Assembly (NCBI GenBank): GCA_038230895.1
Contig: JBBRMJ010000007.1
Location: forward strand, 1-59,782
Origin: JAJXTN01 sp038230895
GTDB lineage: Bacteria > Patescibacteriota > Saccharimonadia > Saccharimonadales > UBA4665
DNA length: 59,782 nucleotides
Direction of reading: 5' to 3'
Shown: piece by piece, positions 33,323 to 42,071 of the stretch
Layout: every line of letters starts with the position of its first letter
Numbering within the stretch: the first letter of the stretch is position 1
The notes under the pieces: generated by a model
Databases searched by the model: none
Told to the model about the DNA's origin: nothing
Seen by the model: the letters and a program-made list of their open reading frames with translations, nothing else
Made by a program: the position numbers and the translations under genes

Positions 33323-34599
33323 CGGAGCCAGTCATCGAGTGATCCACCACCGCCGCCGGCGAGACCTACGACCATGTCACCATTTTCTAGGTGTTGTTGG
33401 ATAGTTTGTTTCAGACTATCGTCACAAGTTGCTGGCTCGGCGATTGTCGGATTATCGAGGTATGAAATAAGTTCTGACGGCTCGACTATACGCTGACTGC
33501 TATCCTCCCGGGCCAGGTAGCTTGGCAGCCAGTAGACTTTCGCCGCACCTTCAAAGCTCTTGCCGTACTCCTTCAACAAATAGTGCTGGCGGCGGTTGGT
33601 CAGGGGTTCGTAGACAATGACAACGTTCTGGCCTTTCTCGGCTGCCATTTCGGTGGCGACGCTCATAGCACCACGGATTTTCTCTGGAGTGTGTGCATAA
33701 TCGCTGTACAGATTTGGAGCGATCTCCTCCATGCGACGCGATAGGCCAGGGAAGTGGTCCATCAGCTCAATGAGACGGTCGACCGGTTGCCCAATGGCCT
33801 GGTGGACGGTCTGGATGGCTAGCCAGGCGTCGAGCCGGTTATAGTGCCCGAGTAGTTTGATATGTTCAATTGCTTGGCTTGAACTGTCTAGGACGGTGGT
33901 TGTACGAGCAGCATCGAGTTCTAGGTAGTCGACATCTTCCTGCCAGATGAGGCAATGCTCACTTTGCGATATGAAGTCTCGAAAAGCAGCCTGATACTCT
34001 TCGCGAGTCGGGAAGAGCTCATGATGGTCCCAGCTGACGCCAGTAATGACGCTCAGTGCCGGTTCAAATGATAGGAAATTACGGTCAAACTCATCAGCTT
34101 CGTAGACAAAGTAGTGACTACTGACATCATATTCACCCATCTCGGCGAAGCTCGTTTTGGCCGGCAATAGATAGCTCACCGGTTGCCCAAGTTGTTTGAA
34201 TAGCCAGGTAACCATGGCAGTCGTCGTAGTTTTGCCGTGGGTACCAGCAACCGCGATGAGCTTCAGTTCCTTCTCTTTCAAAATCAGATTGAGCAATTCA
34301 TCACGTTTACTGGTTTTGATCTGTTGCTCGGCGCAGTAGGCGAGCTCAGGAGCATCAGGATTCTCTAAGGGGAGGGCCGAGGTGTAGACGAACCAATCTA
34401 TGGGATGTTGATCGTGGACAGCGGCGATGTCAGCCCGCTCTTGACCGATGTGAATCGCATCAATCCCTTGCTCCACTAAGTAATGGATATAGGCGGAATC
34501 CTGCTTATCCGAGCCCGACACTTCGTAACCAGCCTGTTTGGCAATCTGGGCGAGTGGGCCAATACCGGCGCCCCCAATTCCTGAGAAGTAAATATGCAT
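33289..34599 (-). CDS. murC: UDP-N-acetylmuramate--L-alanine ligase
   Basis: 436 aa. N-terminal Rossmann-like domain (IYFSGIGGAGIGPLAQ), ATP-grasp P-loop GTHGKTTT at 119-126, central YEADEFDRNFLSFEP with metal ligands, and SYAHTPEKIRGAM-type C-terminal motif (SDYAHTPEKI). It adds L-Ala to UDP-MurNAc in peptidoglycan synthesis. Mpl, the recycling ligase, is related, but the length is nearer MurC. A stand-alone gene with a 34-bp convergent overlap. Confidence 0.9.
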   Translation of the reverse strand: MHIYFSGIGGAGIGPLAQIAKQAGYEVSGSDKQDSAYIHYLVEQGIDAIHIGQERADIAAVHDQHPIDWFVYTSALPLENPDAPELAYCAEQQIKTSKRDELLNLILKEKELKLIAVAGTHGKTTTTAMVTWLFKQLGQPVSYLLPAKTSFAEMGEYDVSSHYFVYEADEFDRNFLSFEPALSVITGVSWDHHELFPTREEYQAAFRDFISQSEHCLIWQEDVDYLELDAARTTTVLDSSSQAIEHIKLLGHYNRLDAWLAIQTVHQAIGQPVDRLIELMDHFPGLSRRMEEIAPNLYSDYAHTPEKIRGAMSVATEMAAEKGQNVVIVYEPLTNRRQHYLLKEYGKSFEGAAKVYWLPSYLAREDSSQRIVEPSELISYLDNPTIAEPATCDDSLKQTIQQHLENGDMVVGLAGGGGGSLDDWLRQEFESQPNSA

Positions 34600-34666
34600 A
34601 GCTACAAGTATTCATTATCTGTCGACAACAGGCAAGTGGCCGACCTAGGCTATAATCGTTAGCAGT

Positions 34667-35275
34667 ATGAATAAACGTCGTTTGCATCATCTCTGGACCA
34701 GATTGCGTCAGATTAAGCCTTGGTATTTCTTAGTGCTCGTAATCATCAGTGGCTTAGTGGCCGTGACAGCCTTACGAGCCAATAACGAGCACATGATCAA
34801 GCTTCGTGATGCTGTCTATGGTGCCGACCAGAATAATACCGACGTCCAGAGCGCCCTACAGTCGCTGCAAGCCTATGTGTTCGCTCACATGAACACCAAC
34901 CTCAGTGCCGGCCCTAACCCCGTCCATCCGCCCATCCAGCTCAAATATACCTACGATCGACTAGTAACTGCCCAAAGCGATGCCTTAGCTGCCAGCAACA
35001 CTCAAATCTACAACAACGCCCAAGCCTACTGTGAGAAACAAAACTCTACCGATATTTCAGGTCGCAACCGCGTGCCCTGTATCGAGCAATACGTCCAATC
35101 CCACAACGCCTCACAGCTACCAACCATCCCTGACGCGCTCTACAAGTTCGACTTCTACTCCCCAACCTGGTCTCCCGACCTCGCCGGCTGGAGTATTGTC
35201 ACCACCGTTGTCGCCGGTTTGCTTACTTTAGCCAGCTTCGCCACTAACTGGTGGTTCAAACGCCACGTCACCTAA
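34667..35275 (+). CDS. Two-TM membrane protein with large extracytoplasmic domain
   Basis: 202 aa. A basic start (NKRRLHHLWTRLRQIK), TM1 at about 18-38, an external helical domain of about 130 residues containing ALQSLQAYVFAHMNT and a Cys pair, and TM2 at about 172-192 with a basic end. This Nin-Cin topology with the AYVFAHMNTN motif looks like a conserved surface protein of the group. TATAAT is 10 nt ahead of the ATG. Confidence 0.7.
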   Translation: MNKRRLHHLWTRLRQIKPWYFLVLVIISGLVAVTALRANNEHMIKLRDAVYGADQNNTDVQSALQSLQAYVFAHMNTNLSAGPNPVHPPIQLKYTYDRLVTAQSDALAASNTQIYNNAQAYCEKQNSTDISGRNRVPCIEQYVQSHNASQLPTIPDALYKFDFYSPTWSPDLAGWSIVTTVVAGLLTLASFATNWWFKRHVT

Positions 35276-35295
35276 ACACACCACTGCGATTGTTA

Positions 35296-35461
35296 GCCAG
35301 ACCGAGGAGCACAGATTATCTCAAATAGCTGGGAACGTCAGGACGGTCAAACTCTGTTTGAGCGTAGCGAGTCGTTTGGCCGCATAGTGGAAGCTATTTG
35401 AGATAGTATGTGCGACGTTATGTCTGGCGAGCTTTGTCTTACTTTGTCGGTACAAAGTAAG
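35296..35461. repeat. Long multi-stem palindromic element
   Basis: Nested complementary blocks: GCCAGAC (35296-35302) with GTCTGGC (35422-35428), GCACA with TGTGC, and a perfect 14-bp stem (35317-35330 with 35392-35405). GGTCAAAC/GTTTGGCC lies inside. A separate 10-bp hairpin CTTACTTTGT/ACAAAGTAAG follows at 35438-35461. The rest of the 347-bp gap (to 35622) has a short TCCTGAA/TTCAGGA palindrome and the terminator, and no gene. Confidence 0.65.
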
Positions 35462-35574
35462 GAGCGAAAGAGATAAAAGAAAATAGTTGATTGAGACTAT
35501 ACAGTGAGGTGATGTCTCTACACATTGATCTACCGCATGGCTCCTGAAACTAGTTCAGGATGACAGCACACAAG

Positions 35575-35602
35575 AAAACACCCCTCCGGAGAGGGGTGTT
35601 TT
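35575..35602. terminator. Bidirectional terminator between convergent genes
   Basis: A perfect 12-bp stem (AAAACACCCCTC with GAGGGGTGTTTT) around a CGGA loop, with A and T runs at its ends so that it can serve both strands. It lies between the convergent 34667 and 35623 genes. Confidence 0.85.
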
Positions 35603-35622
35603 ACGCTCGTGAGGTGAGCTAA

Positions 35623-36246
35623 CTACGGTTTGGTAGTTGTTGCACCAGGAGTGCTTGTGCCAGCATTCTGGACACTGCTACTGCTGTTGGTGCTTGAGCT
35701 ACTGCTCTGATCAGCACACTTCTGGCCGTTTGGATTAGCGGCGACGAACTTCTTGACGGCAGCGGCAACTTGGCCATTGTCCTGAAGGTTCTCCCAGAAA
35801 GTGACTTGTGAACGGTTAATGACCATTTGGTCATATGGTTCGTGCAACTCACAACCTAACTTGACGAGCGAGACGCTGGTACTGGCGTTAGCCGTGCTGC
35901 CTGTGCTCGAAGTCTGTAGGTAGTAGATGTTCTTAACGACGAAATACGTACTGTTAAGCTTTGTAATGTGGCCGAAGTAAACTTGGCCAGTGTTTAGGAA
36001 GACAGCTTGTAATTTGCCACTGTCAACGTAGCCATCTTCACCAGAACTCGTGTTACTGAAGCTGACACGTAGTGCCACGGCTAACAATAATACGGTGATA
36101 GCACCGACGAGCAAGACAAATGCCCAACGGCCCCATGCTCCTTTATCAGATTGACCCTTTTTACTGGCGCCAGATCCTGTAGCTGCTGCAACATGTGCAC
36201 CGGGAGCTACGGTTTGCGGTTGTGTACTGCGATTTGAAAAATCCAT
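35623..36246 (-). CDS. Membrane-anchored secreted protein, unknown
   Basis: 207 aa from ATG 36246, chosen for its GGAGTGAGAGAAG ribosome-binding region and because upstream codons are not protein-like. Cytoplasmic Ser/Thr/Gly-rich start, TM at about 42-62 (WAFVLLVGAITVLLLAVALRV), then an external beta-rich domain (VFLNTGQVYFGHITKLNSTYF, VVKNIYYLQT) and a Ser/Thr-rich tail. GQVYFGHI-type text is common in CPR surface proteins. Two Cys may pair. Confidence 0.72.
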   Translation of the reverse strand: MDFSNRSTQPQTVAPGAHVAAATGSGASKKGQSDKGAWGRWAFVLLVGAITVLLLAVALRVSFSNTSSGEDGYVDSGKLQAVFLNTGQVYFGHITKLNSTYFVVKNIYYLQTSSTGSTANASTSVSLVKLGCELHEPYDQMVINRSQVTFWENLQDNGQVAAAVKKFVAANPNGQKCADQSSSSSTNSSSSVQNAGTSTPGATTTKP

Positions 36247-36422
36247 ACTTCTCTCACTCCACCCTTTAAACTTTTTATGGTTACCGAGATAGTGTAATAC
36301 AGCTGCGGGCACGGCGCAACTGGAAAATGCACGTGTTTTTGCACAGCCACCATGCCACCATTTACGTGCCACCCTGAAGCCTTGATTGTTCAACAAAAGA
36401 AGTTACGGTTGTGGCCAGGGGG

Positions 36423-36452
36423 TTGACAAGTAAAATCCCAACAGAGTATGTT
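36423..36452 (+). promoter_or_regulatory. Promoter of the 36493 gene
   Basis: TTGACA (36423-36428), 18-nt spacer, TATGTT (36447-36452). The leader is about 35 nt with a GAGAGGGAGAG ribosome-binding stretch, in contrast with the many leaderless genes. Confidence 0.65.
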
Positions 36453-36492
36453 AGGGGTACACTACTAACGATAAGAGAGGGAGAGACAGATT

Positions 36493-36687
36493 ATGGCTTA
36501 CAAGCACACGAACTCTAAAGGCGTCACCTACCACCTTAACTCAAAGGAAGTCACCCTTCGCGGCGGCAAACTGCAGCGAATCTATTACTTCAGCAAGGAT
36601 TCACGTCCTGAAGCTACTGACCTGCCTGATGGTTTTAGCGTTAATGAGAACCCACGCAACGGCTTCCTGACCGTCAAGCGCTCCTAA
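36493..36687 (+). CDS. Conserved small basic protein (64 aa)
   Basis: 64 aa, strong ribosome-binding site. Text such as YHLNSKEVTLRGGKLQRIYYF and VNENPRNGFLTVKR is one I associate with a short protein widely present in Saccharibacteria and other CPR bacteria. Basic, no TM, predicted beta-rich. Function unknown; strong expression signals suggest an abundant protein, perhaps nucleic-acid or ribosome associated (inference). Confidence 0.8.
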   Translation: MAYKHTNSKGVTYHLNSKEVTLRGGKLQRIYYFSKDSRPEATDLPDGFSVNENPRNGFLTVKRS

Positions 36688-36703
36688 ACAGCGGCGAACT
36701 TTC

Positions 36704-36807
36704 GTACTTGGCGCATTTTGGGCGCTGAGCTCCAGTTCGCTCCTCACGTACCCTAAAGTACGCTGCGGTGCGAGCTTCGCTCATCATCCCAAACTGCACT
36801 CAAGTAC
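36704..36807. repeat. Palindromic extragenic element
   Basis: Outer arms GTACTTG...CAAGTAC (36704-36710, 36801-36807) extend on both sides into imperfect pairing, TTTGGG/CCCAAA lies inside, and CGTAC-CCTAAA-GTACG (36747-36762) is the tip. Part of its right half recurs at 18171-18222. No gene in this 329-bp gap. Confidence 0.65.
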
Positions 36808-36827
36808 AAAACTTCTGAACTATCCTT

Positions 36828-36857
36828 AAACATCCGGTCATTTGGTCGGATGTTTTT
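36828..36857 (+). terminator. Intrinsic terminator
   Basis: AAACATCCG / CGGATGTTT stem around a 10-nt loop, followed by TT; downstream of the 64-aa gene, with the palindromic element in between. Confidence 0.7.
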
Positions 36858-37016
36858 GGTTGGTGCGTTCCTCGACCATCATCCTGAGTTACGCTCACGC
36901 AAGAAACCCGTGCGTTATGTGTGGGCTTACGCACCCAGTTCTGCTGGATGTTTTTATATTTTACATCGGGCTTAAGGTTGAAGTAACAGGGTGGGAGTTG
37001 GTATAGTAGGAGTTCT

Positions 37017-37775
37017 ATGAGCAAACCGATCTTAAAAGTTACGGATTTACGCAAGCTATATGATGGCAAACCGGCCGTTGATGGTATTTCGTTTGAGGTA
37101 GAGAAGGGCGAGATTTTTGGTATTCTGGGGCCGAATGGCGCCGGCAAGACCACCACGCTGGAAATGATCGAGACGATGCGTGAAATCGATGGCGGGACCA
37201 TCATGCTCGATGGTATTGATGTAGCCAAGAATCCGAACGCTATTAAGCAAATCATCGGTGTTCAGCCGCAGAGCCCGGCCTTCCAGGACAAGACCAAGCT
37301 GACCGAACTTATCGAGCTCTTCGCCGCCGCCTACGGCAGTAAAGTCGACGCCAAGGCCTTCCTAGATGAGGTGCAGTTAGGTGAGAAGGCCAATAGCTTC
37401 GCCGAACAGCTGTCTGGTGGTCAACGCCAGCGCCTGAGCATCGCTGCCGCCCTGGTCCATAGCCCCAAAGTTTTCTTTATGGACGAACCGACCACTGGTC
37501 TCGATCCCCAAGCCCGCCGTAACCTCTGGGATTTGACCAAAGAAATTCGTGATCGCGGTGTCACCGTTGTCATGACTACTCACTACATGGACGAAGCTGA
37601 GATTCTCTGCGACCGTGTCGCCATCATGGATAATGGCAAAATCATCGCCATCGACACCCCCAAGAAGCTGGTCAAACAGCTCCTCGACCGTGGTTTCAAG
37701 AAGAAGCAGCACGTTGAGCAGGCCAATATGGAAGACGTTTTCATCGACCTGACCGGAAAGGACTTGAGGGACTAG
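37017..37775 (+). CDS. ABC transporter ATP-binding protein (ABC-2 exporter)
   Basis: 252 aa. Walker A GPNGAGKTT (38-46), Q-loop GVQPQ, signature LSGGQRQRLS, Walker B VFFMDEPTTGLDP and switch His in MTTHYMDEAE. DrrA/NatA-like exporter ATPase. The following gene, 1 nt on, is its permease. Promoter TTGAAG (36978-36983), 18 nt, TATAGT (37002-37007), 9 nt before the ATG. Substrate unknown: drug, lipid or polysaccharide. Confidence 0.93.
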   Translation: MSKPILKVTDLRKLYDGKPAVDGISFEVEKGEIFGILGPNGAGKTTTLEMIETMREIDGGTIMLDGIDVAKNPNAIKQIIGVQPQSPAFQDKTKLTELIELFAAAYGSKVDAKAFLDEVQLGEKANSFAEQLSGGQRQRLSIAAALVHSPKVFFMDEPTTGLDPQARRNLWDLTKEIRDRGVTVVMTTHYMDEAEILCDRVAIMDNGKIIAIDTPKKLVKQLLDRGFKKKQHVEQANMEDVFIDLTGKDLRD

Positions 37776-37776
37776 T

Positions 37777-38886
37777 ATGAAAAAATCACTCTTCACCGTC
37801 TACATATTCTCTCGGCTTAACACCAAGCGCTTTTTCCGCGACCGTCTGGCGCTGTTTTTCGGTGTGCTATTCCCCCTCATCTTCCTATTTGTCTTTGGTA
37901 GTATCTCCAAGGGCAGTGGCGGTACCAGTTTCAGCGTCGCCATTGTTAATAATTCACACACTGCCTATTCACAGCAATACGTCCATCAATTGCAGACCAG
38001 CAAAGTTTTCAAAGTCGATAAAACTATTACCACTCTGGATGCTGCCAAGAACAAGTTAGATAAGAGTCAGCTCGATGGTGCCATCGTGCTACCTGCCGAT
38101 TTCGGTGTCGTTAAGCCTGGCCAGAGCTACCCCACCGGCCAGGCTCAAGTCGTCTATACCCAGAATAACCTCTCCGCCGGTGTGACGCTGACCTCTCTAT
38201 TGGATGCCAGCTTCAAGGGCGTCAATGCTAAATTCGTCAATGCCGCCGCACCGTTCTCAGTGACAGGCAAAGCCTTGAATGAGAGAAGTCTCAGCTCCTT
38301 CGATTACACTTTCGCCGGCCTGCTCGGTTTCTCCATCGTTGGCCTCGGTATTTTCGGTCCCATCAATGTCTTCCCGGAGCTCAAGAAGCAGGGCATTCTC
38401 CGCCGTTTGCACACCACACCGCTCAAAGTCTGGCAGTACTTCACGTCGACCATGATCTCGCAGGCCATCATCGGTCTGGTGTCGCTGTCAGTAATGTTCG
38501 CCGTCGCCTTGACCGTCTTCGGGCTCAATGTAGTCGGCAATTGGGGCGAAATAATCGCCTACTTGGTGCTGAGCATTGTTCTAATCTTGGGCATCGGCCT
38601 GGCCATCGGTGGCTGGTCCAAGAATGAGCGCCAAGCCGCGCCACTGGGCAACATCATCGTCTTCCCGATGCTCTTCCTGTCCGGCACCTTCTTCCCCCGC
38701 TTCCTGATGCCGCATTGGCTGCAAACCGGCTCGGCTTATCTGCCCCTAACCCCCGTTATTGACGGTATCCGAATGATTGTGACTGAAGGCAAACACTTCG
38801 TCGACCTCGGCCCCCAATTAGGCTTGATCGGTATTTGGATGATTGTCATTTACGCCATCGCCTTCCGCGTTTTTCGCTGGGAGTAA
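37777..38886 (+). CDS. ABC-2 type permease
   Basis: 369 aa. N-terminal TM (about 25-45), a large external domain (about 50-175), then five TM helices with the ABC-2 region PLGNIIVFPMLFLSGTFFPR near the end. Partner of the ATPase directly upstream; a homodimer with two ATPases is expected. Confidence 0.92.
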   Translation: MKKSLFTVYIFSRLNTKRFFRDRLALFFGVLFPLIFLFVFGSISKGSGGTSFSVAIVNNSHTAYSQQYVHQLQTSKVFKVDKTITTLDAAKNKLDKSQLDGAIVLPADFGVVKPGQSYPTGQAQVVYTQNNLSAGVTLTSLLDASFKGVNAKFVNAAAPFSVTGKALNERSLSSFDYTFAGLLGFSIVGLGIFGPINVFPELKKQGILRRLHTTPLKVWQYFTSTMISQAIIGLVSLSVMFAVALTVFGLNVVGNWGEIIAYLVLSIVLILGIGLAIGGWSKNERQAAPLGNIIVFPMLFLSGTFFPRFLMPHWLQTGSAYLPLTPVIDGIRMIVTEGKHFVDLGPQLGLIGIWMIVIYAIAFRVFRWE

Positions 38887-38936
38887 ACCTCATCATCCCG
38901 AAACTAATCCGAAACCCAAGAATGAGCATCTGACCC

Positions 38937-38965
38937 TTGTAAATTAACCATAAGTGTGATATAGT
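38937..38965 (+). promoter_or_regulatory. Leaderless promoter of the 38972 gene
   Basis: TTGTAA (38937-38942), 17-nt spacer, TATAGT (38960-38965); the ATG starts 6 nt later. Confidence 0.75.
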
Positions 38966-38971
38966 ACAAGC

Positions 38972-39460
38972 ATGCCCCCAAAATCAGCCTACTTACCAAG
39001 TCCAGACCAAGTGCCAATGTTTAGTTTAGAAGAATTGGCCCCTGTCCCAGACGTGCCTGGTCCAGCTACTACCGTCCATGATCGAGCTCACCATCTCTTA
39101 CAAACACTTGATCTTATTGGTAAAGCTCGCTCACGAGACGGCTTTGGCTTAGCTACCGATCAAGAATCACGCCATCGACCCGATATAGAAAAGCGTTATG
39201 GAGCAGGGCTTGCGGTTGTGAAGCGACATGTTGAACAAAATGGTGAGGACTATTGGGCAAACGCCAAATGGCAGTTTGCTTATGCGACTGGCTACATCAC
39301 ACTGAAACACTCTGGACTCGTCAGCGAAAGTGTATATAAGGAAATGGCCCAAGAAGATTTTGCTAATTTTGTCGGTGATCACTTCACGGGCTTGCACGCC
39401 GAGAAAAAGCGCCGAAAACTACGCGAGCTTCTCAAGCCCATGGCTGAGCAGTCTCGCTAA
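38972..39460 (+). CDS. Hypothetical soluble protein
   Basis: 162 aa, no TM. Starts with a Pro-rich stretch, then helical with many charged residues (HRPDIEKRYGAGLAVVKRHVEQ) and a basic end (EKKRRKLRELLKP). The stop overlaps the next ATG by 1 nt. Not recognised. Confidence 0.68.
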   Translation: MPPKSAYLPSPDQVPMFSLEELAPVPDVPGPATTVHDRAHHLLQTLDLIGKARSRDGFGLATDQESRHRPDIEKRYGAGLAVVKRHVEQNGEDYWANAKWQFAYATGYITLKHSGLVSESVYKEMAQEDFANFVGDHFTGLHAEKKRRKLRELLKPMAEQSR

Positions 39461-40464
39461 TGGATGTTGGCTATTCTCAACGGCGTCCTTTCTTCGTCCT
39501 GGCCCCCCTGGATGATGTGACTGATACCGTCTTTCGGCAGGTAATTGCTAGTTGTGCGGCGCCGGATGTGTTCTTCACGGAGTTCGTCAACGTGGATGGG
39601 CTGCAGAGCCCGGGGCGGCCGAAATTATTAAAGAAACTGCAGTTTACCGAACTGGAGCAGCCACTTATCGCCCAATTGTGGGGCCTGAAGCCGGAGAATT
39701 TTCAAGCCGTGGCCGATCAAATTGCTAGCGGGGAACTGGCCAAAGAACTCGGGCTGCCGGATGGCGTGAATTTTGCCGGAATTGATCTGAATATGGGCTG
39801 TCCAGAGAAGAATGTCGTCAATCATGGGGCCTGCGCAGGGTTGATGAATCATCCCGAGCTGGCAGTGGAGATTATCCAAGCCACCCAACAGGGAAGCGCT
39901 GGTCGGCTGCCCGTGAGCGTGAAAACTCGGATTGGTTTCACGGCGGTTGACCTGAGTTGGCCTGCCCTACTCCTGAAGCAGAAACTTAACATGTTAACTA
40001 TTCACGGTCGAACACGGAAGGAGATGAGCAAAGTGCCAGCCCATTGGAACGTTATCGGTCAGATCCGTGAGCTGCGGGATCAGCTGGCTCCTGAGACACT
40101 TTTGGTTGGTAATGGCGATGTTGACAGCCGGGCTCAGGGCCTCGAGCTGGCCGAACAATATAAGCTAGACGGCATTATGATTGGACGAGGTGTCTTCCAC
40201 GACCCATTTATCTTCTCTGCTGCGAGCCCCTGGGAAGATTATTCTCGCGAGCAACGTATAGAACTCTATCGTCGTCATGTTCAGCTCTTCGCCGACACCT
40301 GGAAAAATGGTGAACGCCCCATCCCTACCCTCAACAAATTCTGCAAAATCTACATCAACAACTTCAACGGCGCCAAAGAACTCCGCGAACAATTGATGTC
40401 AGCCAAAACCACCGACGACCTGCTTTCCCTGCTCGCCCAATCCAGCTTTACACCCGCGTCATAA
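39460..40464 (+). CDS. tRNA-dihydrouridine synthase
   Basis: 334 aa FMN-dependent TIM barrel. N-terminal VLAPLDDVTDTVFRQ, the signature DLNMGCPEKNVVNHGACAGLM with the catalytic Cys in GAC, VSVKTRIGF, TIHGRTRKEM and LVGNGDV. It reduces uridines in the D-loop of tRNA. Which position (DusA/B/C type) cannot be told. Coupled to the hypothetical gene upstream. Confidence 0.92.
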   Translation: MDVGYSQRRPFFVLAPLDDVTDTVFRQVIASCAAPDVFFTEFVNVDGLQSPGRPKLLKKLQFTELEQPLIAQLWGLKPENFQAVADQIASGELAKELGLPDGVNFAGIDLNMGCPEKNVVNHGACAGLMNHPELAVEIIQATQQGSAGRLPVSVKTRIGFTAVDLSWPALLLKQKLNMLTIHGRTRKEMSKVPAHWNVIGQIRELRDQLAPETLLVGNGDVDSRAQGLELAEQYKLDGIMIGRGVFHDPFIFSAASPWEDYSREQRIELYRRHVQLFADTWKNGERPIPTLNKFCKIYINNFNGAKELREQLMSAKTTDDLLSLLAQSSFTPAS

Positions 40465-40515
40465 CCCCCTATACTGAGCCCAAACTAAGGCGGTGGGAGA
40501 AGCGAGGGTAGCCCA

Positions 40516-41238
40516 GTGTCTGAAAGAATCGTTGAAGCTGACAAAAGTATTGTTCTGGCGGCCGATGTTGAGCCGGAAGCGTTTGCACCACTTATAGCTC
40601 AGTTAGGTGGAGTTGAAGGTCTAGAAGCCGTAAAAGTTGGTTTTGAGCTTGGCTATGGACTAGGGCTCGGTGTCGCAGTCGATATGGTTCATGACGCCGG
40701 CAAGAAGGTTATCTTTGATCATCAGAAAGCCGCCACCGATATCGATAACACGGGCTTAAACTTTGCTCGAGCTATGTCGCGGGCCAAAGTAGATGCGGCA
40801 ATTCTATTCCCTTTCACTGGACCAGTCACTCAAGAACGCTGGACTAAAGAATTGCAGGAACGAAATATCGCTGTCATCACAGGTGCCGAAATGACGCATC
40901 CAAAAATTCGCGCAAGTGAGGGTGGTTATGTGGAAGACTCAGCTTTTAAGCGAATGTTTGCACTGGCGATTGAGTTGAATGTGCGTGATTTCGTTGTACC
41001 CGGTAACAAGCCAGACAAGGTAGCGGACTACAAGGGCTTCTTTGATGAGGAAGTCGGTGAGGGCGAGTATAGCCTGTGGGCCCCCGGTTTTGTTAGCCAA
41101 GGTGGCGATATTACTGAAACGGGGCTATTAGCTGGCCCAAGGTTCCATGCTATCGTTGGTACTGCAATTTATGGCGCCAAGAACCCACGGCAGACCGCAT
41201 ACGACCTCGGTCAAATGATTCTTGGATCGGCAGCATAG
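40516..41238 (+). CDS. pyrF: Orotidine-5'-phosphate decarboxylase
   Basis: 240 aa from GTG 40516 with GAGGG 8 nt upstream. The catalytic segment is IFDHQKAATDIDNTG; this HQKA-type variant (Lys71...Asp75 with Asp68) occurs in archaeal-like enzymes of this family. GNKPDK and the C-terminal phosphate-binding AIVGTAIYGAKNP are as expected. It makes UMP from OMP. The next gene is its upstream-step enzyme. Confidence 0.85.
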   Translation: MSERIVEADKSIVLAADVEPEAFAPLIAQLGGVEGLEAVKVGFELGYGLGLGVAVDMVHDAGKKVIFDHQKAATDIDNTGLNFARAMSRAKVDAAILFPFTGPVTQERWTKELQERNIAVITGAEMTHPKIRASEGGYVEDSAFKRMFALAIELNVRDFVVPGNKPDKVADYKGFFDEEVGEGEYSLWAPGFVSQGGDITETGLLAGPRFHAIVGTAIYGAKNPRQTAYDLGQMILGSAA

Positions 41239-41871
41239 ATGGCTGAAGCAATTGATGCATTTAGAGGCCACATTATTGAGTCAGGTTATGTGCTTGATCC
41301 GGAGGGTACGCATCATGAATTTGTCAGTGGCATGCATGGCCAAAAACTGGACTTCGATAACTTGGAAGACGAGGATCCACTCTACGCGGAATGGATCAAT
41401 GTTGCCGGGGATTACATCAAATCGGAGTTCCCTGACCTACCTACCTTGATCATTGGTGTGGCGAAAGGAACCAATCGTGTGGCACTTGATGTCGCCCCAA
41501 CTATTGGTGGAGGCAGAGTAATCGGCTTAGAAAGTGCGAAAGATAAACAGGATTCCAAACGGCTTTACTTGCCTGTCAATGTGCGAAACCTGGTTAAACT
41601 GCTCGTGCCTGAACTGGTTGTTGTGCTTGAAGATGTCGGCACGACTGGCTCAAACTCGGTTCAGGTGGCGGTTCAAACCCGGGATGCCGGAGCTAAACGT
41701 GTTGAGGTCGTCTCAACCTGGAAACGTCGAGCTCAGTTAGAGAGATTGGAAGAGGCCGGGATACCAAACAGGGCAATTATTGACGAAGAGTTGGCGACAT
41801 ATTCACCGGAGGACTGTGTCAAGACCGGCTTTTGCTCAAAGGGCTGGGATTTTATACCTCGAGCAGCGTAG
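41239..41871 (+). CDS. pyrE: Orotate phosphoribosyltransferase-like protein
   Basis: 210 aa, starting directly after the pyrF stop. Type I PRTase loop VVVLEDVGTTGSN (PRPP-binding ED..TTG) near residues 129-141, and VAKGTNRVALDVA for the hood/base side. With pyrF it would convert orotate to UMP. No carA/B, pyrB, pyrC or pyrD is in the window, so this may be an orotate-scavenging pair. Confidence 0.82.
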   Translation: MAEAIDAFRGHIIESGYVLDPEGTHHEFVSGMHGQKLDFDNLEDEDPLYAEWINVAGDYIKSEFPDLPTLIIGVAKGTNRVALDVAPTIGGGRVIGLESAKDKQDSKRLYLPVNVRNLVKLLVPELVVVLEDVGTTGSNSVQVAVQTRDAGAKRVEVVSTWKRRAQLERLEEAGIPNRAIIDEELATYSPEDCVKTGFCSKGWDFIPRAA

Positions 41872-42071
41872 GGTGTAAGCTTTACCGACCATTGCATTGT
41901 CTCAGTCGGGCCAAGCTATACCAATTATCATGACCCACATCATCGGTGGCTGGCTTGTCGCCTGGTGCCTCTTCCTGCACCGCGCCACCAACTAGTAAAT
42001 TTCAAAAATATCCTTGAGAATCTGGCAAATAGTTCTATACTACTGCCTAGATTTAGGGAGAAGAATGTATT

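Noticed and set aside
41930..41995. 21-aa frame after pyrE
   Set aside because: No ribosome site, weak promoter-like text and length too short for support.
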